From Membranihabitans marinus (GTDB lineage Bacteria > Bacteroidota > Bacteroidia > Chitinophagales > Saprospiraceae), in contig NZ_JAHVHU010000005.1 in the NCBI RefSeq assembly GCF_019802045.1, positions 186,001-250,000 on the forward strand: 64,000 nucleotides of DNA. Direction: 5' to 3'. The notes beneath the pieces were generated by a model that was given only the letters and a program-made list of their open reading frames with translations, had not been told where the DNA came from and did not search any database. A program made the translations under genes and the position numbers. The stretch's first letter is position 1, and each line of letters opens with the position of its first letter. Shown one piece after another: positions 27,149 to 35,470 of this stretch.

Positions 27149-28192
27149 ACATTTTATTTCAAGCTTGTAACTCAAAAGTAAAGATTCCTCCCACATTCCT
27201 CCACCTTTTAACACGATACATATAAAAAAAGTATATATTTCCCACTCCTTCCCCCAGAATCGTCAACAAATGTAGTCATTTTGACAACATACTATAATCT
27301 AATTAGTTAAACAGATTAGTTATTATACATTTTTATCTGTTTATCAGCATTTTATACATTCTAATATATATCATTTTACATAATATGAAAGTGGTAGATT
27401 GTGGGATGCTAATTGAAATAAAATGGAGAAAGCGAGAAAAATTGGAGTAAAATGGGTCGCCCTGGGATCACAGCGGGAAAATCGTGACTTTGTTTTATCC
27501 TGGAGCTGAATATTGAATAGCGGGGCAGCAGACAGGTTTATCCAGATGCTCATCTACAGATAAATGTAAATACATCAACGGAGGAGAATCTTACATTATG
27601 CATACATGATCGGAGTATATTAGGGCTTTGGATGTACCAGCCTGGCGTGGTACTAATACCACATGTATTTGATAATGCCGTATAAAATTTTGTAAATATT
27701 CAAAGATTGTCGAGAAATAAAACGGAGGTATAACTGGAGTTACACCGAGTGTTTTTGACGAAGCGAATCGAAGTATATTTTGCAATATAGGCGGCAATTA
27801 TGAATTCAAATGGTTTTAATGCCAACTAGTCAGATGCAGATGCCAGGAAGGACTGATTAACCCGCTTTATTCACCACGTCAATCTTTTATGCTGCCTAAT
27901 TTCCAGTACATCAATTGCTTAATTCCCAAAATTGGGCATATTACATAGCCCATTATTGAGTGACGTTTGACTTTTGACCCATACATTATCCTCGGGACAG
28001 AGCCCTCTCACAGTCTAGGCGGGCTCTGGTCGGAGTGCCAGGCAGACCGATGACGCCCAATTCGCTTTTGATGGAGCGAAGCGATATACAACCGTGCCAC
28101 TGTCATCGAATGACCAGAACCTACATTTGGTGAGTAAACGGAAGGCTCCTCTCCAAGGATGAATGCATCAGAAACCAAAGCGATCCCAAACA
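27149..28192. other. Long intergenic region upstream of the dcw cluster
   Basis: No convincing gene is present; the largest open frame (28008-28193) has no recognisable protein features. On the minus strand TACTTTTG (27173-27180) and TACATTTG (27267-27274) match the -7 consensus TAnnTTTG and could drive mraZ, though no clear -33 partner was found. A stem (CAGAGCCC at 27998-28005 with GGGCTCTG at 28021-28028) lies about 165 bases past the glycosyltransferase stop and might mark its transcript end. Confidence 0.45.
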
Positions 28193-28984
28193 TCAGCCAT
28201 TTTCATTCACCTTGTAATCTTTGGTAAAAGAATCCAATTTCATTTTCAGAACCCCAAAAATAGCTTCATGAACAATGTTGGTAGACATTTTTGACTTTCC
28301 CAGTTCCCGGTCTTTAAATAGGATGGGAATCTCTTTGATTCTAAATCCGGTCGTCCAGGAGGCAAATTTCATTTCAATCTGAAACGAATACCCAACGAAT
28401 CGAATTTTATCCAGATTGAGCGCGCTCAGCACTTCATTTTTGTACCCTACAAAACCCGCGGTCACATCGCGGACAGGCATCCGCGTAATCATCCGCACAT
28501 AAAAAGAGGCTCCCTTGCTCAGCCACAGTCGTTTGCGAGGCCAGTCAATGACCCCACCGTCTTCCACATATCGACTGCCAACTACGACATCAGCCTGATC
28601 ACGCGTCAGCACCCCAGCCATTCGTACCAGATCTTTCGGATTGTGTGAAAAATCCGCATCCATTTCATAAATAAAGTCATAATTATGAGCCAATGCCCAT
28701 TTAAATCCATGAATATACGCCGTACCCAATCCAAGCTTCCCGGTTCTTTCTTCCAAGTGCAACCCGGGCGTGACTTTCTGCACATCACGGACTATATCTG
28801 CAGTTCCATCGGGGGATCCGTCATCGATGACCAATACATCAAAAGAAACTGACAATTCTTTTACAGCGGATATGATGGAGCGAATATTCTCCTTTTCATT
28901 GTACGTGGGAATGATAACAAGATGTGACTTCACATTATAGGTTTTGACTGGCGTCAAAGATAGAAAATCATTTGGAATGACCAT
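28193..28984 (-). CDS. Polyprenol monophosphomannose synthase-like glycosyltransferase (GT2)
   Basis: This 263-residue protein is of the dolichyl-phosphate mannosyltransferase (DPM1) type and moves a sugar from a nucleotide donor to a polyprenyl phosphate. It shows IPTYNEKENI at the start of the catalytic domain, IDDGSPDGTADIV, the metal-binding MDADFSHNP, VGSRYVEDGG and DVTAGFVGYK. The C-terminal KDRELGKSKMS is also typical. It has no membrane helices, like the soluble DPM1 type. The sugar is probably mannose but glucose or others cannot be excluded. Confidence 0.9.
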   Translation of the reverse strand: MVIPNDFLSLTPVKTYNVKSHLVIIPTYNEKENIRSIISAVKELSVSFDVLVIDDGSPDGTADIVRDVQKVTPGLHLEERTGKLGLGTAYIHGFKWALAHNYDFIYEMDADFSHNPKDLVRMAGVLTRDQADVVVGSRYVEDGGVIDWPRKRLWLSKGASFYVRMITRMPVRDVTAGFVGYKNEVLSALNLDKIRFVGYSFQIEMKFASWTTGFRIKEIPILFKDRELGKSKMSTNIVHEAIFGVLKMKLDSFTKDYKVNENG

Positions 28985-29048
28985 ACTCTGATCCCATTTC
29001 GATGGATGGAATAAGAGTCTGCCTTAAAATCGGGCATCCTTCTTGTTT

Positions 29049-29690
29049 TTACTGAATCACCAATTTCCGTACTACCACGCCGTTACTCACTACAATAGAT
29101 ATAAAATAGATACCGGGAGGCCAATTTGACACCGCTAAATAATACTCGTTTGTGATATGTTCCCGGACAGATATCTGTGCGCTTACCTTTCGCCCCAAAT
29201 TTTCTGACACCAAAACATCTTCAATCGGGAGTGCCGATTGAGAAGTATTAATATGGACATAGTTCGTGGCTGGATTGGGATAAAGTGTGATATCAATATG
29301 CTCCAGCACCTTTTCCGATGCGGTAGAAGTTCCTGCAATGGTAAAATCTCCACTTTCATCACTGTAATCATCTCCGGCATTGTCCTCCACCACCCTTATC
29401 CGGGCCTCCTTGGTGGCGGTGGACGGAACAATCCAATCATAGGCCAACGTCTTCACATTAATATCCAGTTTTAAAGCTTCATAGGTCTTACCCCCGTCAG
29501 TAGAAAAATAAAGATCCCAATTTTGGGTGACTTGTGCTATCGTTTCTTCCCATTCGATCTTAACCGTTGCACCGGGATCAAGCGTCTCTCCCCCTTTTGG
29601 ACTTTTGAGGTTTACGTGTGCCATAGCGGACATGGTCACCATCATGCTGAAAATAAGGAAAAGAAATTTTATGCTGTGGTAAGGTTTCAT
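29049..29690 (-). CDS. Secreted protein with T9SS type A sorting domain
   Basis: This 213-residue protein has a signal peptide (SIKFLFLIFSMMVTMSAMA). A beta-sandwich domain (about 25-120) carries LKSPKGGETLDPGATVKIEW, IDL-like strands and IRVVEDNAGDDYSDESGDFT, the pattern of Ser-Thr-rich GPI-anchored/Kre9-like domains found in secreted Bacteroidota proteins. The C-terminal domain (about 130-213) is a type A sorting domain with ITLYPNPATNYVHI and WPPGIYFISI, ending VVRKLVIQ. It would be exported by T9SS. Function is otherwise unknown. Confidence 0.85.
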   Translation of the reverse strand: MKPYHSIKFLFLIFSMMVTMSAMAHVNLKSPKGGETLDPGATVKIEWEETIAQVTQNWDLYFSTDGGKTYEALKLDINVKTLAYDWIVPSTATKEARIRVVEDNAGDDYSDESGDFTIAGTSTASEKVLEHIDITLYPNPATNYVHINTSQSALPIEDVLVSENLGRKVSAQISVREHITNEYYLAVSNWPPGIYFISIVVSNGVVVRKLVIQ

Positions 29691-29811
29691 ATGCTATCAG
29701 TTTCACCACCCGGGGACGGGTGAAATCTCAAATAAAATAACTACATAGATAAAGGTAAGAAAAATGGTATTTGCAGCATCATTCCTGCCGATCGATCCAG
29801 TACATACATCC

Positions 29812-30369
29812 TCAAAATGACACCATCGCATAGTACACCACGATAAGCAGCAGGGCAATTAAGCCATAAGCCAAGAACAAGAGTGATCGATGCACGTTCT
29901 TAAACTTAACCGCAGCGATTTTCGAAATAATATAAATCTGTTGCCCCAACTGATCAAACAAAGCATCTTCATTAGTGCTGATTTCGTGAAAGGTCTTTGA
30001 AAATTGCTTGATGGACCCAAACCGGGATATAACATCCTTAAAGAAAAAGATATTCTTATCATAAGAGATTTCCAGCCGGGGAATAAAACAACGAATCGCA
30101 AAATAAATGGAAGTTACCGTACATATGAACCAACCACCCAGCAACAGGTAAAGAACAATCAGTACAGAATGATGCACCTCAGCTATCCGCATGCTCTGGT
30201 ACACGAAATTAAGCAAAATGCCGTAAAAGGAAAGGATCAATCCTGCTTTCAACTCGGAGGCCCGTATCAGGCCTTGCAAATAATTGATACTCCCCCAATA
30301 ATGATCGACAAGTTCTTCGGTAAATCTGGTTTCGAGTGGTTCTTGACCTGGTGTTTCATCCATTGTCAT
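29812..30369 (-). CDS. PycTM-like (DUF5706, Pycsar effector family) membrane protein
   Basis: This 185-residue protein has a first helix at about 41-58 (ELKAGLILSFYGILLNFV), a second at about 68-92 (VLIVLYLLLGGWFICTV) and a last at about 160-182 (LLFLAYGLIALLLIVVYY). The family pattern is clear: an ASELKAG motif before helix 1, NIFFFKDV after helix 2, and a cytoplasmic QLGQQIYIISKIAAVKF helix before the last one. In Pycsar defence this domain is the effector that disrupts the membrane when its cyclic nucleotide rises. Here it lies 34 bp downstream of a response-regulator cyclase. There is no extra catalytic domain. Whether it senses cAMP, another nucleotide or none is unknown. Confidence 0.8.
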   Translation of the reverse strand: MTMDETPGQEPLETRFTEELVDHYWGSINYLQGLIRASELKAGLILSFYGILLNFVYQSMRIAEVHHSVLIVLYLLLGGWFICTVTSIYFAIRCFIPRLEISYDKNIFFFKDVISRFGSIKQFSKTFHEISTNEDALFDQLGQQIYIISKIAAVKFKNVHRSLLFLAYGLIALLLIVVYYAMVSF

Positions 30370-30403
30370 ATTGATTCATTTTTATCGAAAATATTCAGAG
30401 ATT

Positions 30404-31444
30404 TTATTCCAAAACTTCATAGACCACGAGTGGTATCGATTTATTTTTCATAGTGATCTCACCTATTCTTTCACATCTAAAAGCTTCTTTTATTTGATTG
30501 TAACATTCTTCACATATTAGTATTTGCGCTTCTTCTGCCGCATCCTGAAGACGTGCTGCTGTATTGACACTGTCCCCAATCACCGTAAAGTCCAGACGCT
30601 TAAGACTTTCAGAGCCGATGTTTCCACAGATCATTTCGCCGCTTTTGATGCCAATGGAAACTTTTGGTTTAAAATCTTCCAGTTCCTTTATTTTCGGCAA
30701 ATTATTGATTTCATGTCGTACGGACAAGGCGGCGTCGACCGCTCTATCCAAATGGTAATCTCCGCGAAAAACAGCCATCACCGCATCCCCGATAAATTTA
30801 TCGACAAACCCATCCTGATCCATGATTTCCTTGACCATCACATCAAAGTAGGTATTGATCATATGCACCACAGTGTCCGGCGGTGCTGTTTCACTTATCC
30901 TGGTAAAGCCACACACATCGATGAACATGACGGTGGCCTCAATGGTTTCGCTACGCAACAATACAGACTCATATTCCTTGCTCCCCATGAAGCTTAAAAC
31001 ATTTTCGTCGACATACATTTTGAGGATATTGTTCTCTTTGATCGCCTGTAATGTTTTTTTGATTTGCCGGGTATATTCAATCGTTTTTTCGATGGTAATA
31101 GTCAGATCCTTAAAGTTAATGGGCTTCGTCACAAAGTCGAAAGCACCGCGGTTCATAGCGGTACGAATATTCTCCATATCCCCATACGCAGAGACAATCA
31201 CCGATCGAAGAAGCGGTTTTGTTTCATTGAGCTTACTGAGCAGCGTTAGGCCGTCCATTTCGGGCATATTGATATCACTTAACACGACATCTACATCGGG
31301 CTCGTTCTCGAGTTTTTTCAAGGCATCCACTCCATTTACAGCAAACAAAAATTCGTATTTTTTATCACGAATTTGTTTACGGAATTTTTGTTTGATCAAG
31401 ACTTCCAGATCCGTTTCATCATCGACTACGAGTAACTTGGTCAT
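30404..31444 (-). CDS. Response regulator fused to class III nucleotide cyclase
   Basis: This 346-residue soluble protein has a receiver domain (about 1-120) with acidic pocket Asp8/Asp9, phospho-acceptor Asp57 (LSDINMPEMDG) and Lys107 (TKPI). A helical linker (about 121-165) precedes a class III cyclase domain (about 166-346). The two metal-binding Asp residues are Asp176 (FIDVCGF) and Asp220 (FIGDAVMAVF). Lys216 and Thr287 occupy the base-recognition positions, and Asn294 and Arg298 the transition-state positions (VNTAAR). Lys with Thr is the class IIIb adenylate cyclase pattern, so cAMP is the predicted product. Phosphorylation of Asp57 presumably controls activity. The likely partners are the upstream kinase and the downstream PycTM-like protein. 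Confidence 0.93.
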   Translation of the reverse strand: MTKLLVVDDETDLEVLIKQKFRKQIRDKKYEFLFAVNGVDALKKLENEPDVDVVLSDINMPEMDGLTLLSKLNETKPLLRSVIVSAYGDMENIRTAMNRGAFDFVTKPINFKDLTITIEKTIEYTRQIKKTLQAIKENNILKMYVDENVLSFMGSKEYESVLLRSETIEATVMFIDVCGFTRISETAPPDTVVHMINTYFDVMVKEIMDQDGFVDKFIGDAVMAVFRGDYHLDRAVDAALSVRHEINNLPKIKELEDFKPKVSIGIKSGEMICGNIGSESLKRLDFTVIGDSVNTAARLQDAAEEAQILICEECYNQIKEAFRCERIGEITMKNKSIPLVVYEVLE

Positions 31445-31715
31445 GCCATTAATCTTTTGAGTTTCGTTGTTACCATTTTAAAACTAACGGTTTTATCAGA
31501 GGCATAAAGCACCCAGCTCAAATAACCGCCACGTAATCCACCACAGCCTCAAATGGTAGTCCTAAAGACGATCGTCCGCTAACCAAGGTCTCGTATATGG
31601 TGGAATGTTGCTTAGCTATTGATGCGTTCATACCTTTAAATTTAACACAATATTTACACAGTTTAGTAGATTTTTCCACTTCCTGATCCTGGATCAATAA
31701 TAATATTTCGACGTT
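31445..31715. other. Gap between kinase and cyclase genes
   Basis: These 271 bases hold no gene. They are long enough for a separate promoter in front of the cyclase, but no exact TAnnTTTG match was found on the minus strand. Cotranscription with the kinase is therefore possible but not shown. Confidence 0.35.
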
Positions 31716-33989
31716 TCATTTCCCTGTCTCTTTTCGAACTAATTTTTTAACAGGTAATTGAATGATAAACGTGGTCCCGTGAGCCTCATCGGTCTGTACT
31801 TTCAATTCACCTTCATGAGCTTTTACGATATCATAACTCAGGCTAAGTCCCAGGCCGGTCCCCGCTCCGGTGGGTTTGGTCGTAAAAAATGGTTGGAATA
31901 TTTTATCGAGAACTCGAGAAGGAATTCCCGGACCGTTGTCAGAGACCGCAATTTCTATAAAGTCTCCGTTATTTTCATGGAACCTCCCCTTTGCCTTACT
32001 TCCAGGCTTTCTTGATTGAGCGTTGAATAATTTTGTACTGATAGTTACGGTAGGTTGATAGGGATTTTCCTTGGTGTGAACACGTTCCTCTGAACCATCC
32101 GACATACGCCTGAACTGCTTGTTCTTCTCTGTACAGGCATAGAACGCATTGGTAATCAGATTCAGGATCACTCGCCCCATATCCTGTGGAATAATTTCTA
32201 TTTTACCAATAGAATCATCATAATCAGTTTCCAGGGATACGTTAAAAGATTTGTCTTTGGCTCGCATCCCATGATAGGCCAGCCGAATGTATTCATCAAC
32301 CAGATTATTAATATCGGTCGCCAGTTTCTCACCAGAATTGGTCCGGCTGTGTTGCAACATGCCTTTAACAATACTATCAGCCCGACGTCCGTGATGCATA
32401 ATCTTATCCAAATTACTCATGACGTCATCAGCGATCTCTTTCACCTCAGTCAGATGACCGTCATCAAGTTCTTCAATCATCTCTTCGAGAAGTTCCTTAC
32501 TCACTTCGCTGAAATTATTAACAAAATTGAGCGGATTTTTAATTTCATGTGCAATCCCTGCGGTTAGTTCACCCAGGCTGGCCATTTTCTCTGATTGAAT
32601 CAACTGCTTTTGAGCTGCTTTCAAATCATGCAGTGTTTTCTCTATGTTTTGTTTTGCTTCATCTAGTTTTATAAAATCTTCATACCTGGCATACGCCATG
32701 GAAAATGCCTCCGCTAGTGAATCGCTTAAGTTGATTTCATCCTGAGTAAGCGGACTTGTATTACCGACATACAGCATACCTTGCGAAAAAGGGATAAAGT
32801 GCAAATCCAAAGACGGTGGTGGTGAAGCCGCTCCTTGATAAGCTTGAGCGCTGGTTATCTGGTCGATATCCAATAAGTAATTTGTCCATTCTACAAAGTC
32901 CTCTTCTTCCCAATGCGTATGATAAACTTCATTTAATTTCCATGCGGCCACGGCATGATTGGTCAGGGCGTTGGATCCGAAAGCCATGTTCAGTGTGCCC
33001 AGTGACAACCCATTGGGTGCTGACAAATATACTTCTACATTTTGCTTGTCCTCATCAATAATAAAAACCCCACATCTTATGAAGGGCACACCGAGTGTGG
33101 TTAGTTCATCCCATATTAGAGGCGTAATTCTTCCCAGATCTGTTGTAGTTCGCATGGACGCTATCTGACCACGCACCCGATCCAGAGAGGCACGCCGCGC
33201 AGCTTCTTTGGACTGGGCTTCTGCATTTTTAAGATCGATAAACCGTTGGTATATCTGACCAAAAACATTGGCAAACCGGACCATAATATGACATTCCTCC
33301 TTCGTCAACGGAAAAAGAGAAACTACATTAAGCGATCCTTCTGCATAAAGGAACGCTGAGGTAGTTTCATGGTCACTGAATCCGGATGGCAGTTCACAGG
33401 ACAGATATGGTGCTATATTTTCATAGTATTCGGACACCTCACCGCCCGACCGGGTTTGGATAAAATAAGGACTTTGGTCTTTCCAGGCGGTAACCATCCC
33501 ATTAAAAAACGGATGCACACCACATGGCAGGACCCCCAGGACTTTATTCCCTGTATTCCTATTTTGTTCTGCCCCCGACCATATTTCAATGGATTCTGTA
33601 TCGGGATCGACGATGCAAACCTCCGTACGAAGCGCTTTAATACCAAGGCTGGTAATTTCATTGAGCATCACTTCAGATACTTCAACAAACTCGCTACTGG
33701 TCTGCATGGCCATGCTCCTGGACCGAACTCGTTCCAACGCGGCCTCTATTTCAAGATCCCGATTTTGCTGTTCAACGGCCTTTTGTTTTTGTTCCAATTC
33801 TTCGATCGTTTCTTCCAAAAGAATAGCAGTAGTCCGTTTTACTTTTTCAGTCCGTTCCAGTTTGAACTCAGAAACAGCCAGTGATCGGTCCACTTTATTT
33901 AAATATCCGGACAGTTTTTCTTTTTCACAGGCTGAAATACCGTCTGATGATGTAATAAAATTTAATATGCTTTCAAGTTCGGGATTCAT
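31716..33989 (-). CDS. Soluble sensor histidine kinase with two GAF-like domains
   Basis: This 757-residue cytoplasmic kinase has no membrane helix. An N-terminal coiled coil (about 30-90) leads into a GAF-like domain (about 95-265). A second linker and GAF-like domain follow (about 270-455). The linkers [18 protein letters not shown] and [18 protein letters not shown] are similar, showing an internal duplication. The HisKA box [16 protein letters not shown] carries the phospho-histidine. The HATPase domain shows the N box ([10 protein letters not shown]), [26 protein letters not shown]. The probable target is the receiver of the cyclase encoded next. The FIST protein gene is 188 bp upstream. 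Confidence 0.92.
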   Translation of the reverse strand: MNPELESILNFITSSDGISACEKEKLSGYLNKVDRSLAVSEFKLERTEKVKRTTAILLEETIEELEQKQKAVEQQNRDLEIEAALERVRSRSMAMQTSSEFVEVSEVMLNEITSLGIKALRTEVCIVDPDTESIEIWSGAEQNRNTGNKVLGVLPCGVHPFFNGMVTAWKDQSPYFIQTRSGGEVSEYYENIAPYLSCELPSGFSDHETTSAFLYAEGSLNVVSLFPLTKEECHIMVRFANVFGQIYQRFIDLKNAEAQSKEAARRASLDRVRGQIASMRTTTDLGRITPLIWDELTTLGVPFIRCGVFIIDEDKQNVEVYLSAPNGLSLGTLNMAFGSNALTNHAVAAWKLNEVYHTHWEEEDFVEWTNYLLDIDQITSAQAYQGAASPPPSLDLHFIPFSQGMLYVGNTSPLTQDEINLSDSLAEAFSMAYARYEDFIKLDEAKQNIEKTLHDLKAAQKQLIQSEKMASLGELTAGIAHEIKNPLNFVNNFSEVSKELLEEMIEELDDGHLTEVKEIADDVMSNLDKIMHHGRRADSIVKGMLQHSRTNSGEKLATDINNLVDEYIRLAYHGMRAKDKSFNVSLETDYDDSIGKIEIIPQDMGRVILNLITNAFYACTEKNKQFRRMSDGSEERVHTKENPYQPTVTISTKLFNAQSRKPGSKAKGRFHENNGDFIEIAVSDNGPGIPSRVLDKIFQPFFTTKPTGAGTGLGLSLSYDIVKAHEGELKVQTDEAHGTTFIIQLPVKKLVRKETGK

Positions 33990-34177
33990 TACTTATAAAC
34001 TCCGTTTATGTGTTAGGCCGACGAGCGGTATATCGGATGGCACGAGCGGAAACGGGCAAAGCAGCGTCTTGAATAAAGCCGAGCAGCACGACGATAAAAA
34101 CTGGCAGCACTCCGCCTCCTTTATTAAGAGATCAGAGATTGACTCCCATCTGTACGAACACCAGCCAATCTGAAGTT

Positions 34178-35344
34178 CTAATCCGCTTTCTCTTTTAAAA
34201 CCACACAGCATGTGGTCAGATTATGCAATTCAAGGTTTCCTCCTGTGGCACGCCCAAATTCTGCATTACTAAACATCCCGGCCATGGGCACATTCCACAC
34301 GTTTTTGACACCTTCTATTTCTTCCGTCATCAAAGGTCCCAATGACAATATCCTGCCGGCGCAACTGAATACGATCAGTGCATCTGCCGATGGCATTTCC
34401 AGGGCTTTTAATTTTTCCAAATGGGTAACGACTTTTTCCATCACATCAAAATCCGGGGGCAAAGAAAATCGCACTTTGGACCCCTGAGGTACCGTACCGC
34501 CCGTATAGAATGAATGATCGGACCAATCTACAACCAAGCCAGGGCGCATGACTGGATCTCCTTCCTCCCGTTGCAGTTGCAATGGAAAATTAGCGGCCAG
34601 TTCCATAAGCAAGCTATCGTTTTCAGGAGTGATATTTTCCAGGCCACCGTATTTTGTGGTTATATCCAACACCGGGATGTCATCTACCGTATAGACATGG
34701 TTGCCTTCACTTCTGGTCACAGTGCGTTCGGTTCCCACAGCTTTCCATCCACAGGTGGCGATGCCTTTGAATTCTATTTTCGATTGGTCCAGGGCCAGAC
34801 AAACCATTCCATTATTACTGTCTTTATCATTGGTAAAAACGAAGGTCTCTTCAAAGGCGTAGTCATCCCCTGCACTACCACCAAAGACATTCACGTCTTC
34901 ACCTATCACTTCTTCAAATCCATGCAGTATTTCTTCCCCGTCTGCTTCCATATGACTGATGGACAATAAAAATGCGGGTTCTCCAAACTGAGATTTAGCT
35001 CTATGAGCAATGCCCGATGCAACTTCTTTATAATTTTTATCCGGGTATTCCTCAAAATAGATTTGAAAATAGTCTTTGGCTAAATCGAGCAGAAGTATGG
35101 CTGCTGATCCTTTCTCAGTCTTTTCATCAATAAATTCTCCGTTGGTAGTACAACCAAATATTTCAATATCCCTGTCATCCAATAATGTGGCAATGGCATC
35201 CCGATCCATGATTTTAGATGCGAATACGATGGCCAGGGTAGGCCGAAACATCTCTTCCCCGGACTGCTCCTGAACGGACAAGATCTTGGTTAGGTTCTCT
35301 TTTAGTTCTGCGGTTGACTTTCCTTTGATTGATCTAGCTTTCAT
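34178..35344 (-). CDS. FIST-domain sensor protein
   Basis: This 388-residue soluble protein has a FIST_N domain (about 30-235; IEIFGCTTNGEF, ISHMEADGEEILHG, VFGGSAGDDYAFEETFVF) followed by FIST_C (about 245-385; DALIVFSCAGRILSLG, MAGMFSNAEFGRATGG, LHNLTTCCVVLKEK). FIST domains are sensory modules usually tied to kinases, chemotaxis or cyclic-di-GMP proteins, and are thought to bind small ligands such as amino acids. Here it stands alone as the first of four codirectional signalling genes and directly follows an amino-acid-decarboxylase-type gene, so an amino acid or amine is a reasonable ligand guess. Confidence 0.9.
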   Translation of the reverse strand: MKARSIKGKSTAELKENLTKILSVQEQSGEEMFRPTLAIVFASKIMDRDAIATLLDDRDIEIFGCTTNGEFIDEKTEKGSAAILLLDLAKDYFQIYFEEYPDKNYKEVASGIAHRAKSQFGEPAFLLSISHMEADGEEILHGFEEVIGEDVNVFGGSAGDDYAFEETFVFTNDKDSNNGMVCLALDQSKIEFKGIATCGWKAVGTERTVTRSEGNHVYTVDDIPVLDITTKYGGLENITPENDSLLMELAANFPLQLQREEGDPVMRPGLVVDWSDHSFYTGGTVPQGSKVRFSLPPDFDVMEKVVTHLEKLKALEMPSADALIVFSCAGRILSLGPLMTEEIEGVKNVWNVPMAGMFSNAEFGRATGGNLELHNLTTCCVVLKEKAD

Positions 35345-35400
35345 AAATTTCTATTTCACGGCCCTAAATTTCAATAAACAACGGACATTGACAACCAAAT

Positions 35401-35432
35401 CCCTCAATAATTAGGGCATCCCTAATATAGGG
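35401..35432. promoter_or_regulatory. Overlapping palindromes upstream of the FIST gene
   Basis: ATTAGGG-CAT-CCCTAAT (35410-35426) is a perfect 7-bp inverted repeat. It overlaps CCCTA-ATA-TAGGG (35420-35432), and another CCCT half-site lies at 35401-35404. This array of GGG/CCC half-sites sits about 60-90 bases before the FIST start codon and after the decarboxylase stop. No T run follows, so a regulator-binding site is more likely than a terminator. Confidence 0.45.
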
Positions 35433-35470
35433 AAATATTTTGTTTTAGTTTAATTTATTTTTACATACTG

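Noticed and set aside
28008-28193. 61-codon open frame between the glycosyltransferase and mraZ
   Set aside because: It has no domain, signal or conserved pattern, and it spans a hairpin likely to belong to transcript ending.
29812-31444. Standard two-gene Pycsar defence module
   Set aside because: The cyclase has a receiver domain and adenylate-cyclase-type pocket residues, and the neighbours are signalling genes. It is reported as a relative rather than a canonical system.
34004-34020. GTTAGGC beside a TTTAT-type inverted repeat, and similar GCTAACC words near 31574 and 38433, resembling integron attC core sites
   Set aside because: No properly spaced partner core (RYYYAAC to GTTRRRY) or imperfect palindrome was found at any of the three places, and no integrase is present.
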